A stretch of DNA of 15,749 nt from CAZMVU01 sp964569295 (GCA_964569295.1 CAZMVU010000107.1:1-15749), one strand, 5' to 3'. Positions 1 through 7,280 are shown, counted from the stretch's first letter. Numbers and translations: made by a program. The notes: generated by a model from the letters alone, not told the origin.

Positions 1-226
1 GTGCCCGAATAACTTCTTGTTGTTCTTTATACGAGTCAGTGCCTAAGGCACTAAGAGAGGGGAGTAACGTTTTGGCCGTTTGGCGCGCGCCGTTTCACGC
101 GCATCCGCGCAATACTCGGCATCGGTGGTGGAAGCGGCACTTCCCTGTGCTACGCTGCACGGGTTTCGGAAGCGCCACTGATAAAGCCGTGGCATATCAA
201 ACGCCATAGACTCCAAGGTGAGACCC
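1..226. other. Leading stretch without a supported gene; short inverted repeats
   Basis: I see no recognisable protein in either strand. The stretch holds several short inverted repeats: a perfect 6-bp-arm palindrome at 38-52 (AGTGCC, TAA, GGCACT), a GGAAG/CTTCC stem at 130-144, and a CCC(T)GTGC/GCACGGG stem at 143-163. The last two overlap, so as RNA they would exclude each other. No run of T follows any of them, so none is called a terminator. A 69-codon minus-strand ORF (252-43) has no recognisable family and is not called as a gene. Confidence 0.4.
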
Positions 227-717
227 ATGGGGTGCGGGTCACACGAGCGCAAGACCGTCTACCGCCCGCTTACTGAAGCAGACATCCCCGACATACGTGC
301 CCTCATGCGCACGGGGTACGCGTTCGTCGCGCAATGCGAAGACTTCACGCCGGAGCAGCTCGAGGGGGCGATGGCCACGCGGGATTCTGAAGCCGCCTGG
401 CGGGACTATGTACGCACGCATAAGCATCGCGGCGCTTGGCTCGAGGGAATACTCATGGGGGTATGTATCCTACACGCGGACGAACGTATCTTTCTATACG
501 TTCCTCCTACGCTGCATAGTTGGGGGATTGGGCGGAAATGATGCACTGGGCCTTCGACCGGATTCACAAGAACGGCTACGCACACGTGCGGCTGGCTGCC
601 TGGTGTTCGAGCATGTCTTACTATGCGCGCTATGGCTTTCGGCAGACAAGCGAAGCGATTATTCCGGAGGGGCCCATGGCCGACAAACGCTATGTCCGTA
701 TGGGGAAGAAGCTCTGA
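227..717 (+). pseudogene. GNAT-family N-acetyltransferase, broken by a one-base frameshift
   Basis: This would be an acetyl-CoA-dependent N-acetyltransferase of the GNAT fold; its substrate cannot be told. The first part opens YRPLTEADIPDIRALM, the usual GNAT beta1-alpha1 start. The acetyl-CoA loop appears as SWGIGRK at about 518-538 and then hits TGA at 539. The next frame continues without a break as MMHWAFDRIHKNGYAHVRL and SMSYYARYGFRQ, which is the second half of motif A and the motif B 'YxxxGF' end, and stops at 715-717. Adding one A to the AAA run at 536-538 would join the halves into about 163 residues, a normal GNAT length. The ATG at 227 is preferred to the GTG at 218 because an AAGGTGAG ribosome site lies just before it. 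The break is real decay or a homopolymer sequencing error; sequence alone cannot decide. Confidence 0.7.
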
Positions 718-786
718 TGGGCTAGTTAGCTGCCGAGGTACCGGGCTTCCGCCGGCATTGGCCCCCCACGGCCAGACACGTTGGCA

Positions 787-922
787 TCAGTCTCCCTGCC
801 GCGCCAGTTCATCCGCATCCACGGCATCCTGCGGGCGCTGCGTATCCGCCCACGATCATGTAGTCAACGCGATGACTTGCGAGTAACCGTAAGAACTCAT
901 CGAAGTCGGGATGGGTAATCAT
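787..922 (-). pseudogene. Nucleotidyltransferase remnant with an internal deletion
   Basis: The start (ATG at 922) reads MITHPDFDEFLRLL and then VDYMIVGGYA. This resembles the N-terminus of a widespread family of nucleotidyltransferase-fold proteins, often encoded beside a small partner in toxin-antitoxin-like pairs. In that family GGYA is followed by a segment with a conserved D-x-D metal motif. Here that segment is absent. After GGYA the frame runs into unrelated residues and stops at 809. In the next frame the sequence reads RPQDAVDADELARQGD (837 to 790) before TGA at 789-787, which resembles the usual C-terminal end of the same family. I infer that roughly 100 codons, including the catalytic residues, were deleted near 837-850 with loss of frame. 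The gene overlaps the end of its upstream partner by 26 bases. The family call rests on the N-terminus; the C-terminal match is weaker. Confidence 0.55.
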
Positions 923-1055
923 AGAGGAATTTGCCTGCCTCAATACGCAGCTTCTCCACGGTATCCAGACGTTCTTCCGGCGTGGCGTTGCGCCAGTATT
1001 CCCGGTCGCGCTCGGCCTGCTCGGCATGGGTTGTCTTGATGAGCCGCTTCTTCAT
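897..1055 (-). pseudogene. Small partner protein of the nucleotidyltransferase, 52 aa, probably cut short
   Basis: The product starts MKKRLIKTTHAEQAERD and carries REYWRNATPEERLDTVEKLR, then YPSRLR and a stop. The 'YW..TPEERLE..E.LR' core is typical of small proteins encoded directly upstream of nucleotidyltransferases of the neighbouring type; their biochemical role is not well defined. Relatives commonly continue after 'RLQR' with a short 'V..V' tail. Here the in-frame codons after the TGA at 899-897 read VLTVTRKSSR, so the stop may be a nonsense change (CGA to TGA) that would be silent in the overlapping nucleotidyltransferase frame. An in-frame ATG at 1091 would add 12 residues. I see no clear ribosome site at either start. 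The module looks inactive because its partner is deleted. Confidence 0.5.
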
Positions 1056-1112
1056 AGCCGTGAGTTTAGCGCAGTCCATGCGGCGGGGCAAACGGCATGG
1101 CTACGCCCTTAT

Positions 1113-2450
1113 TCACTCCAGTGCGAGGGGATTGGTATAGACCCAGGGGATCCACGTATCCCGAATGTCGAGGTGCGCTTCGACGCGGTATTTGCCGGGG
1201 GCACTGGGCTGCCACTCGAGTTCACGGCCTTCGTAATTGAACACCGGTTCGCCATCCTGAAGTACCGTAAAGCGGCAGGGGATCGGCGATGCGGCGCGCA
1301 ACGTGATGCCGCTGTCGAAGGGGAGGGTCTCTCCCATCACCGCCCGCCGGCCGTCTTTTTCCGCGAGAAAGGTAAAGCCGGTACTGTCGGCGATGGCGTC
1401 GAAGCCGATATAGACACGGCCCTCGTCGAGTGCGTTCAAAACCGCCGCCTCAGAGAGTTCGTTCATGAGCACATGGGTGGCGACGTAGCGGGTCATGTAG
1501 GCATACGGATCTACCTGGTAGCGGAATACCTCCTTGTTTGGTTCCAGCGCGCCAAACATTACGCGCGCAAGCAGGCGCGTGAAAAAGTTGAGTTCATATT
1601 CCGCCACGTCCTTCGGGCTGGTATCGCGGACAAGGAGGGTGTCCTCTTCCGTGTAGGTAATGGTGATGCCGTTGTTCTGGTGGCAGTCATTGGCGGCGAT
1701 ACCGGTAATGTCGCGGGTCTTGTTGAGCTCGTCCCAGTGCGCCAGGATTTCCGTCTGCTCGTCAAAGATCAACCGGAATGTCTGGTCGGGATACGTATGC
1801 AGGTTCAGGAGCAGATCCGGCACGAGATCAGCCATATTCTCGTCTTTGAAGTCGGTATGGATATTGTAGATTTCCATGCCCTTGAGTTGCGGCAGGTCCC
1901 AACGCCGTTCCTCTTCCGTGTGCGCGAAGAAGAGAAGCCCGCCCTTGTCGGCGATCTCCTGGGCCAGGGCATCCTTGTCTTTGCCGCAATCGAGCACGGT
2001 GTCGCGCGGCAGCCCCCAGGGCATAAAGCCGTCGCGCATTTCATAGCCGGGGATGAACAGCACGCCGTCGTGCATGCCGGCCCATTGCCGGGAGAAATCG
2101 GCTTTGCCTTCGTGGCAGTGGTCGGACATGGCGATAAACTGGCGGCCTTCCTGTTTCAAGACCCGCAGAATTTCCTCGAAGGGCACCATACAATCATGGG
2201 AAAGCTCCGAGTGGCTGTGGCATTGGCCGCGGTAGTCCTGGTAGCCATCTTCGAGGGAGACCTCTTCGCGCTGTGCGCGCAGTTCTTCCCACGCCGCCGC
2301 CTCGGCAGGGAAATCCACGTAGCGGTTGTAGATGGCGCCGCTGAAGATGTAACCGAGGATGAGCGCGGCGATTACAACGACAAGCGCCACCAGGCGGAAC
2401 GTCCACCGGAAGAAGATGCGCAGGCAGCCGGGTCTCTCTTGTTCACTCAT
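1113..2450 (-). CDS. Membrane-anchored PHP-domain metal-dependent phosphoesterase-like protein
   Basis: A 445-residue protein with one membrane segment at about 19-38 and a large extracytoplasmic domain (orientation inferred). The PHP metal-site motifs occur in order: CHSHS with H78 and H80, D86, SDH at 109-111, E137 in GYE, H177 in AHTEE, and NDCH with D255 and H257. PHP proteins are trinuclear-metal phosphoesterases acting on nucleotides, sugar phosphates or similar esters. The substrate here is unknown and may be extracytoplasmic because of the anchor. A C-terminal region of about 370-445 looks beta-rich and ends with a WVYTNPL motif often seen at the end of similar PHP proteins. The start is supported by AAAGGAG nine bases upstream of the ATG at 2450. 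It lies 118 bases downstream of the histidine kinase, with a possible promoter in the gap. Confidence 0.85.
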   Translation of the reverse strand: MSEQERPGCLRIFFRWTFRLVALVVVIAALILGYIFSGAIYNRYVDFPAEAAAWEELRAQREEVSLEDGYQDYRGQCHSHSELSHDCMVPFEEILRVLKQEGRQFIAMSDHCHEGKADFSRQWAGMHDGVLFIPGYEMRDGFMPWGLPRDTVLDCGKDKDALAQEIADKGGLLFFAHTEEERRWDLPQLKGMEIYNIHTDFKDENMADLVPDLLLNLHTYPDQTFRLIFDEQTEILAHWDELNKTRDITGIAANDCHQNNGITITYTEEDTLLVRDTSPKDVAEYELNFFTRLLARVMFGALEPNKEVFRYQVDPYAYMTRYVATHVLMNELSEAAVLNALDEGRVYIGFDAIADSTGFTFLAEKDGRRAVMGETLPFDSGITLRAASPIPCRFTVLQDGEPVFNYEGRELEWQPSAPGKYRVEAHLDIRDTWIPWVYTNPLALE

Positions 2451-2512
2451 GATGTACTACTCCTTTAACCGTTTCGAGCGCGGCCTGGTATCGTGGTCAC
2501 GCACGCCAACAA

Positions 2513-2541
2513 GGTATAGAATTGCATCGAGCCCCACGCAA
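2513..2541 (-). promoter_or_regulatory. Possible promoter for the PHP-domain gene
   Basis: On the minus strand, TTGCGT (2541-2536) and TATACC (2518-2513) are separated by 17 bases, upstream of the ATG at 2450 and downstream of the histidine kinase stop at 2569. The -10 match is four of six and the -35 match three of six, so the call is tentative. Confidence 0.3.
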
Positions 2542-2568
2542 GTCACGCCACAACTGTCTGGGCCAGGT

Positions 2569-3642
2569 TCAGGTTTCCTCGCCGGGCTGGCGGGGAATGC
2601 GCAGGGCGAACCACGCGCCACCCTCCTCACGGTTGCCATAGTGTACGGTACCGCCATGGGCCGTTACAATTCGCTGTACGATGGAAAGGCCCAGACCGGT
2701 GCCGCCCTTCTTGCGTGAAAAGAAGGGCGAGAACAGGTTTTCACCTGACTGAAGGTGCACGCCGGGGCCGTTGTCCTCCACCTGAAACACGGCCACATCA
2801 TCCTCGATTTCGAGGCATACTGAAACCTCGCCGGTCTCTTCCGGCGCCACTTCCACCGCGTTGGCCATGATGTTCCCAAGGGCCTGAGCGAGCTTTGCGG
2901 GGTCTGCCTGGATAATCGTGGCCGATCCGGCAGCCGGACTACTCAAACGCACGTTGCGTGTTTGCGCAATCGTTTCGACGAGCTGCACAGCCCGCGCCAC
3001 AATGTGGGTCGGGTCGTGGGGCTCCACTTTGAGTTCAAAGGGCCGGGCAAACTTGAGGAACTGGGTGATGGTTTTGTGAAGTTCGTTGGTCTCTTTCAAA
3101 ATGGCGCTGGCGTGCTTGTGCGCGCGCGTGCCTTCCTCGAGCCGGCGCAGCAGCAGCTCACACATGCCGCTGATGACGCTGAGCGGATTGCGCAACTCGT
3201 GTACGACACCGGCGGTTAACTCGCCTATCTGCGCCAGCTCCTGATTGACGCGGGCTACGTGCTCGAGCCGGCGCACTTCGGTGAGATCGACAAAGAGCAG
3301 AATAACGCCGTTGTAGGGCTCGGGCCCTTCCAGGAGCGAGGCGGTGAGACCGATGATGCGCGGGGCGCTATCTTCGTGTTCGAGGCGAATTTCCCGGCGC
3401 GAGACGGGGCCGCCGCCACCGCGAATCTCGCCGATTATATCGGTGATCGGGCCGATACCCGGCAGGGTGTCGAAGTGCGTGCCGGGTGCCAGGGCGCCAT
3501 GGGGCACTTCAAGGTGCCGGCAGGCGGCGGGATTGGCGGTGATGACGCAGTTGTGCGCATCCAACGCGACCGTCCCGCTCGACAGGCTGTTGATGATCTG
3601 ACTGTAGGGGTTTGGGGGAGCGATGTCCGCTTGAAAACCCAT
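2569..3642 (-). CDS. Soluble PAS-domain sensor histidine kinase (NtrB-like)
   Basis: A 357-residue two-component sensor kinase without membrane segments, so it senses a cytoplasmic cue or partner. A PAS domain covers about residues 15-125. The dimerisation/phosphoacceptor domain follows with the H-box ELTAGVVHELRNPLS, phosphoacceptor His148. The ATPase domain has the N-box NIMANAVEV, the G1 box DNGPGV, the F-box FSPFFSRKKGG and the G2 box GTGLGLSIV. All catalytic boxes look intact. Domain order and H-box resemble NtrB-type kinases. No response regulator lies in the window, so the partner is elsewhere. The start at 3642 has GGGAGA about eight bases before it and lies 39 bases after rsmA, so the two are probably co-transcribed. 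Confidence 0.92.
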   Translation of the reverse strand: MGFQADIAPPNPYSQIINSLSSGTVALDAHNCVITANPAACRHLEVPHGALAPGTHFDTLPGIGPITDIIGEIRGGGGPVSRREIRLEHEDSAPRIIGLTASLLEGPEPYNGVILLFVDLTEVRRLEHVARVNQELAQIGELTAGVVHELRNPLSVISGMCELLLRRLEEGTRAHKHASAILKETNELHKTITQFLKFARPFELKVEPHDPTHIVARAVQLVETIAQTRNVRLSSPAAGSATIIQADPAKLAQALGNIMANAVEVAPEETGEVSVCLEIEDDVAVFQVEDNGPGVHLQSGENLFSPFFSRKKGGTGLGLSIVQRIVTAHGGTVHYGNREEGGAWFALRIPRQPGEET

Positions 3643-3681
3643 ACCGAGTATCTCCCGCGCACGGCGAGGGCCGCCGGCGCA

Positions 3682-4569
3682 TCACAGGCGTTGTCGTATG
3701 GCCGCAGCAAGCCGGCCGAATTCTTCGAGTTCTACGGTCTGCGGGCGCCGGGCCGGGTCGATACCGGCCTCTTCGAGGGCAGCGCTTACCACCTCCGGCG
3801 CCACGCCGAAATTGCCGGACTTCACGAGCGAATTGCGCAGGGTTTTGCGGCGCTGGCTAAACGCGGCGCGCACGAGCTTGATCGTAAACCGGGCATATGG
3901 GTCATCGCCGCGAATGCGCTCATGGCAACGAAACCGCACGATACAACTATCCACCTTCGGCCGGGGCACGAAACAGGATGCCGGTACGTGGTGCACAATG
4001 TCCACATCGGCATAGAGGCGTGCAGCCAGCGAGAGCACACCGTAGTTGTCGGCGTTGACGGGGGCAACCAGGCGCTGGGCCACCTCAGCTTGCATCATGA
4101 CCACCATGCGCTGGAAATGGCGCGGCGATTCGAGAAACTGAAACAGGATGGGCGTCGTAATGTAGTATGGCAGGTTCGAGAGCATCGTGAGCCGGTCCGC
4201 ACCGGGCAAATACTCCGAAAGCAGCTTGTCCAGTTCGTGGTTCAGGATGTCGCCGCGAAACAGATGGACGTGCTCCATGCCGCCGAACTGGTCTTCGAGG
4301 CAGGGCATGAACGCATAGTCGATCTCGACGGCAAGCATGCGCCCCGCGCGCTGGGCAATGAGACGGGTGAGCGCACCGAGACCAGCGCCGACCTCGACCG
4401 CGCTGTCCTCGCGCGTGAGAGCCGCCGCCTCGACCATGATCCGGTTGATGTTCGGGTCGAGCAGCAGGTTCTGCCCGAGCCCCTTTTTGAACCGGATTGA
4501 ATAACGGGCGCACAGCTCCCGCAGGGTTGGGGCGCGCGCGGGTTCGTGGCTCTCGGCGGGTTCTGGCAT
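3682..4569 (-). CDS. rsmA: 16S rRNA (adenine1518-N6/adenine1519-N6)-dimethyltransferase
   Basis: RsmA (KsgA) transfers four methyl groups from S-adenosylmethionine to the two adjacent adenines of the 3'-terminal hairpin of 16S rRNA late in small-subunit assembly. The protein shows the family signature KKGLGQNLL near residue 28, the SAM-binding loop VEVGAGLGALT at about 58-68, the acidic AVEID strand end, the RGDIL motif and the catalytic NLPYYITTPI motif. Length (295 aa) is normal or slightly long because of a roughly 15-residue N-terminal extension. I chose ATG at 4569; a TTG at 4599, overlapping the stop of the upstream lipoprotein gene in the string ATTGA, would add ten residues but has no ribosome site. 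The gene sits between a lipoprotein and a histidine kinase gene on the same strand. Confidence 0.95.
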   Translation of the reverse strand: MPEPAESHEPARAPTLRELCARYSIRFKKGLGQNLLLDPNINRIMVEAAALTREDSAVEVGAGLGALTRLIAQRAGRMLAVEIDYAFMPCLEDQFGGMEHVHLFRGDILNHELDKLLSEYLPGADRLTMLSNLPYYITTPILFQFLESPRHFQRMVVMMQAEVAQRLVAPVNADNYGVLSLAARLYADVDIVHHVPASCFVPRPKVDSCIVRFRCHERIRGDDPYARFTIKLVRAAFSQRRKTLRNSLVKSGNFGVAPEVVSAALEEAGIDPARRPQTVELEEFGRLAAAIRQRL

Positions 4570-4595
4570 CGTGTCGTTTTCCAGCAATGAACCGT

Positions 4596-5312
4596 TCAAT
4601 TCTGCGCAAACATGACGATAAAGTTTGTTTCCTCCTGAGCCTTCAAGTGATACTCGAAGGACTGGGTATCCAGGACCTGGGCAGCCATCGCATCGGGGTC
4701 AGGAAAGTCGATCGGCAACGAGAGTAGCAGTGTGCCGACGCCCTGAGGCTGGTGCTGGATCTCGCCCAGGCTATAGCCACTGGTCGGGAAAGTTAACTCC
4801 CCCTTGAACACCCATTCATTTTCCGAATCGGGCACCTGCTCGATGACGCCGGTAAGATCGAACGAGCCTGTCACTTCGAAACCACTGCCCTTCTCCGCCG
4901 GCCAACGGCGCACTTGCGCATTGACCCCTTCCGTACGTGCCGTTTCGAAAGAAGGCATGTAGATATCTGCGGTCTGCGTTGTGCTCTCGGAGTCGTCATC
5001 CTCTGCGCTCGCAGCCGGATTGGGGGGATTGGCCACCTCCTCGGACGATTCCTGCGCGGGTTTCTCCTGCGCGGGTTTCTCCTGCGCGGGTTTCTCCTGC
5101 GCGGGTTTCTCCTGCACGGGTTTCTCCTGCGCGGGTGGGGAGGAAGGGGGCGGCAAGGGCGCGCGCTCCTCGCTCTTCTCCTGTGGTGGGCTGGGGCTGG
5201 ACGATTGTTCTTGGGCGTTGTTCTCGTGCGGCGGTTCGCCGGGAAGACAGGCGGTGAGCATCAATACGCCAATAGCGGCGAATACAATTGCCCAGTGATA
5301 ACGTTGACTCAT
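4596..5312 (-). CDS. Predicted lipoprotein with a QEKPA pentapeptide repeat
   Basis: A 238-residue protein with a signal peptide and lipobox: MSQRYHWAIVFAAIGVLML then TAC, lipidated Cys22. A Ser/Pro/Glu-rich low-complexity linker follows, with QEKPA repeats at about residues 61-88 and an acidic stretch to about 108. The rest (110-238) is a beta-rich globular domain with alternating hydrophobic strands that I do not recognise. The linker probably spans periplasm from a lipid anchor to that domain. The start at 5312 is chosen because AGGAGAG lies just upstream and the lipobox is then correctly placed; the ORF stays open upstream but lacks signal-peptide character. It is the first gene of a minus-strand run with rsmA and the kinase, ending within the region where rsmA begins. 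Function unknown. Confidence 0.8.
   Translation of the reverse strand: MSQRYHWAIVFAAIGVLMLTACLPGEPPHENNAQEQSSSPSPPQEKSEERAPLPPPSSPPAQEKPVQEKPAQEKPAQEKPAQEKPAQESSEEVANPPNPAASAEDDDSESTTQTADIYMPSFETARTEGVNAQVRRWPAEKGSGFEVTGSFDLTGVIEQVPDSENEWVFKGELTFPTSGYSLGEIQHQPQGVGTLLLSLPIDFPDPDAMAAQVLDTQSFEYHLKAQEETNFIVMFAQN
5051..5140. repeat. 15-bp tandem repeat, five full copies plus a partial
   Basis: Unit CCTGCGCGGGTTTCT on the plus strand, starting at 5051, 5066, 5081, 5096 and 5111 (the last with one change, CCTGCACGGG), then a partial sixth at 5126. In the lipoprotein frame it encodes the QEKPA-type pentapeptide. Near-identity at the DNA level indicates recent expansion by slippage or unequal recombination; copy changes keep the reading frame. 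Confidence 0.95.
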
Positions 5313-5423
5313 GTAAACTCTCCTCGGGCCATAACACGATACCAGCCCATCCTTGTACGGGGAGCATTGGCGGCCCTGCGACATAAAAAGGCAGCCGTCA
5401 GAATCCTGCATGCACCATTTCAA

Positions 5424-5460
5424 GGTACGCGCGCACCATCACGGGTGCTGCTCACGTACC
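5424..5460. repeat. Interrupted inverted repeat in the divergent spacer
   Basis: Outer arms GGTACG (5424-5429) and CGTACC (5455-5460), inner arms GCACC (5433-5437) and GGTGC (5444-5448), a six-base loop, and internal bulges of three and six bases. It could be an operator or an RNA stem-loop. No T-run follows, so an intrinsic terminator is unlikely. Confidence 0.55.
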
Positions 5461-5596
5461 GGGTCCGCAATATCCGCACCCCACGCATTAGCGGGGTTTC
5501 TAGCCGGACTTCTAGTATTGTTCTTCGGCGGGGGCATTTTCAAACGGCAGGAGCCATTAAGCCGCTGAGAAACGGTTGGTTAGGATTGTGGACAGG

Positions 5597-5626
5597 TTGA
5601 CGCCTGCGCGATAGGCGACCTATGAT
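5597..5626 (+). promoter_or_regulatory. Predicted housekeeping promoter of the FHA-GAF-cyclase gene
   Basis: TTGACG (5597-5602) and TATGAT (5621-5626) with an 18-base spacer, each matching consensus at five of six positions. Transcription would start near 5633, giving a leader of about 13 bases that just includes the GGAGG ribosome site at 5634-5638. This makes the upstream ATG at 5622, which lies within the -10 element, an unlikely start. Confidence 0.6.
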
Positions 5627-5645
5627 TTCACGCGGAGGACAGGAT

Positions 5646-7280
5646 ATGCCCCATTTCATCGTCGAACAGCCGGAAGTCCCGTCAACCACGGTACCCATCG
5701 GCAATGCGGAAATCTCCTTCGGCCGATCGGAGGAGAACGATGTTGTGCTGGTGGCCGACGAGGTGTCACGGCACCACGCGAAAGTCGTGGTGCGTGGCGA
5801 TTCGTGCATCTTGTTCGACATGGACAGCTTGAACGGGACCTACGTCAACCGCCAGCGTGTGAAAGAGCGTGTGCTGACACATATGGACGAGGTATGGTTC
5901 GGCAGCAAGTGCCGGCTCATATTTCGGAATGATTCGCACCTGACACACGAGAAAGACGCGACGAGCGAGTCGGATTCCGCATTGCTGCGGGACATGGCCC
6001 GGATTCGCCAGGAGATGGATGACGTCGGCAGTTCGATGACAATCATCGGGCAGCGCCCCAAAAAACGGACAGAAACCACCGAGAAGACGCATGTAACGGA
6101 CGATGATGTCGTCAAGATGGGGCGCGCCTACCGCCGGTTGGCGGCGCTGTACCGCACCAGTCAGGTTATGGCGTCGGGCTTTGATCTGCATACCCGCTTG
6201 GCCCAGCTTCTCGATGTGGTAATCGATGTAATGGAAGCGGAGCGCGGATTTGTCATGCTGCGCGACCATGGAACGGACCTGCTCACCGTGAAGGTGGCGC
6301 GCAAGATGGGTCATGAACTCGAGGCCAGTTCCCCGAGCATGGGCATTGCGGGACGCGCCGCCATTGACGGGGAACCGGTATTAATGGCAGACCGCGACAC
6401 GGACCGGGAGTTCGGCATGCGGGAGAGCATTATCCGTAACCGCATTCGCAGTGCGATGTGCGTACCACTCAAAATCGAGAACCGGGTACTCGGGAGCATC
6501 TATATCGATACGACGCAATCGGTGGCCACCTTCGATGAGGAGGAACTCGAGCTTTTCTCGTCTCTTGCCAGCCAGTCAGCGATGGCCATCGACCATGTGC
6601 GCCTGCACGAACAGGTGGTTGACGAGGAAAAGAAGCGCCAAAACCTGGGCCGCTTCCTCTCTCCCGCCATTGTCGACAAGATCATCAACGAAGGCAGCGA
6701 CCTCGAATTGGGCGGCCGCAAGCAACAGGTAACCACATTGTTCGCGGACATTCGGGGTTCGAGCCTGTTGGCGGAACAACTCATGCCCTATGAATTGGTG
6801 GGGCTGCTGAATGAGCATTTCACGAACATGACCGAGATTGTGTTTCAATACCGGGGCACACTCGACAAATACATAGGCGACGAGTTGATGGCGGTGTTCG
6901 GATCCCCGATCGCCAGCAGCGATGACCCGGTGCGCGCAGTCCAGTGCGCTCTCGCCATGCAGGCGCGCAATGCAAAACTGAATGAGACGCGCCTGAAAAA
7001 TAACCAGAAAACCCTGCATATCGGGATTGGCATCGAGACGGGCGAGGCCATCGCGGGCTACATCGGTTCCCCCCAGCGCATGGAGTTTACCGTCGTGGGG
7101 GACCGGGTAAACACGGCCAAACGCTTGTGCGATATCGCCGGACCGGGCAAGGTAGTGGTTGGTGAAGCCGCCTGGGAGCATATTGGCAACAAGGCGAACG
7201 GCCAGCTTATCGGCACGGTAACGCTCCGGGGCAAGGAGGTTCCCGTGTGTGCGCACGAGGTAACCGCCCTGACAATTTGA
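5646..7280 (+). CDS. FHA-GAF-class III adenylate cyclase
   Basis: A 544-residue soluble signalling protein. The N-terminal FHA domain (about 1-95) has the phosphothreonine-binding motifs GRS at 26-28, SRHH at 41-44 and NGTYVN at 63-68. A charged linker leads to a GAF domain at about 169-320, then a class III cyclase domain at about 340-540. The cyclase keeps both metal-binding aspartates, D368 in FADIRG and D412 in YIGDEL, plus N489 and R493 in VNTAKR used in transition-state binding. K408 and T482 occupy the base-recognition positions in the pattern typical of bacterial adenylate rather than guanylate cyclases. Activity should depend on dimerisation and be tuned by GAF ligand and by FHA binding to a phosphorylated partner; the partner kinase is not in the window. 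ATG 5646 is preferred to 5622 (ribosome site and promoter position). Confidence 0.92.
   Translation: MPHFIVEQPEVPSTTVPIGNAEISFGRSEENDVVLVADEVSRHHAKVVVRGDSCILFDMDSLNGTYVNRQRVKERVLTHMDEVWFGSKCRLIFRNDSHLTHEKDATSESDSALLRDMARIRQEMDDVGSSMTIIGQRPKKRTETTEKTHVTDDDVVKMGRAYRRLAALYRTSQVMASGFDLHTRLAQLLDVVIDVMEAERGFVMLRDHGTDLLTVKVARKMGHELEASSPSMGIAGRAAIDGEPVLMADRDTDREFGMRESIIRNRIRSAMCVPLKIENRVLGSIYIDTTQSVATFDEEELELFSSLASQSAMAIDHVRLHEQVVDEEKKRQNLGRFLSPAIVDKIINEGSDLELGGRKQQVTTLFADIRGSSLLAEQLMPYELVGLLNEHFTNMTEIVFQYRGTLDKYIGDELMAVFGSPIASSDDPVRAVQCALAMQARNAKLNETRLKNNQKTLHIGIGIETGEAIAGYIGSPQRMEFTVVGDRVNTAKRLCDIAGPGKVVVGEAAWEHIGNKANGQLIGTVTLRGKEVPVCAHEVTALTI

Larger units (their letters stand above)
5313..5645. 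other. Divergent intergenic region between the lipoprotein and cyclase genes
   Basis: This 333-base spacer separates two divergent genes and has no supported ORF. It contains the lipoprotein ribosome site next to 5312, a 37-bp interrupted inverted repeat (5424-5460), and the cyclase promoter (5597-5626). No convincing promoter was seen for the minus-strand lipoprotein run, although one must lie here or nearby. Confidence 0.5.

Noticed and set aside
43..252. 69-codon minus-strand ORF at the left edge
   Set aside because: No family resemblance, no clear ribosome site, and it overlaps the GNAT start.
1026..2468. 480-codon plus-strand ORF opposite the PHP gene
   Set aside because: It has no recognisable motif, while the minus-strand frame holds every PHP metal ligand in order. 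It is an antisense shadow of high-GC coding DNA.
3259..4500. 413-codon plus-strand ORF spanning rsmA and the kinase
   Set aside because: It crosses two genes with clear catalytic motifs on the minus strand and has none of its own.
5051..5140. Short regular repeats as a CRISPR array
   Set aside because: The 15-bp units abut without spacers and encode an in-frame pentapeptide.
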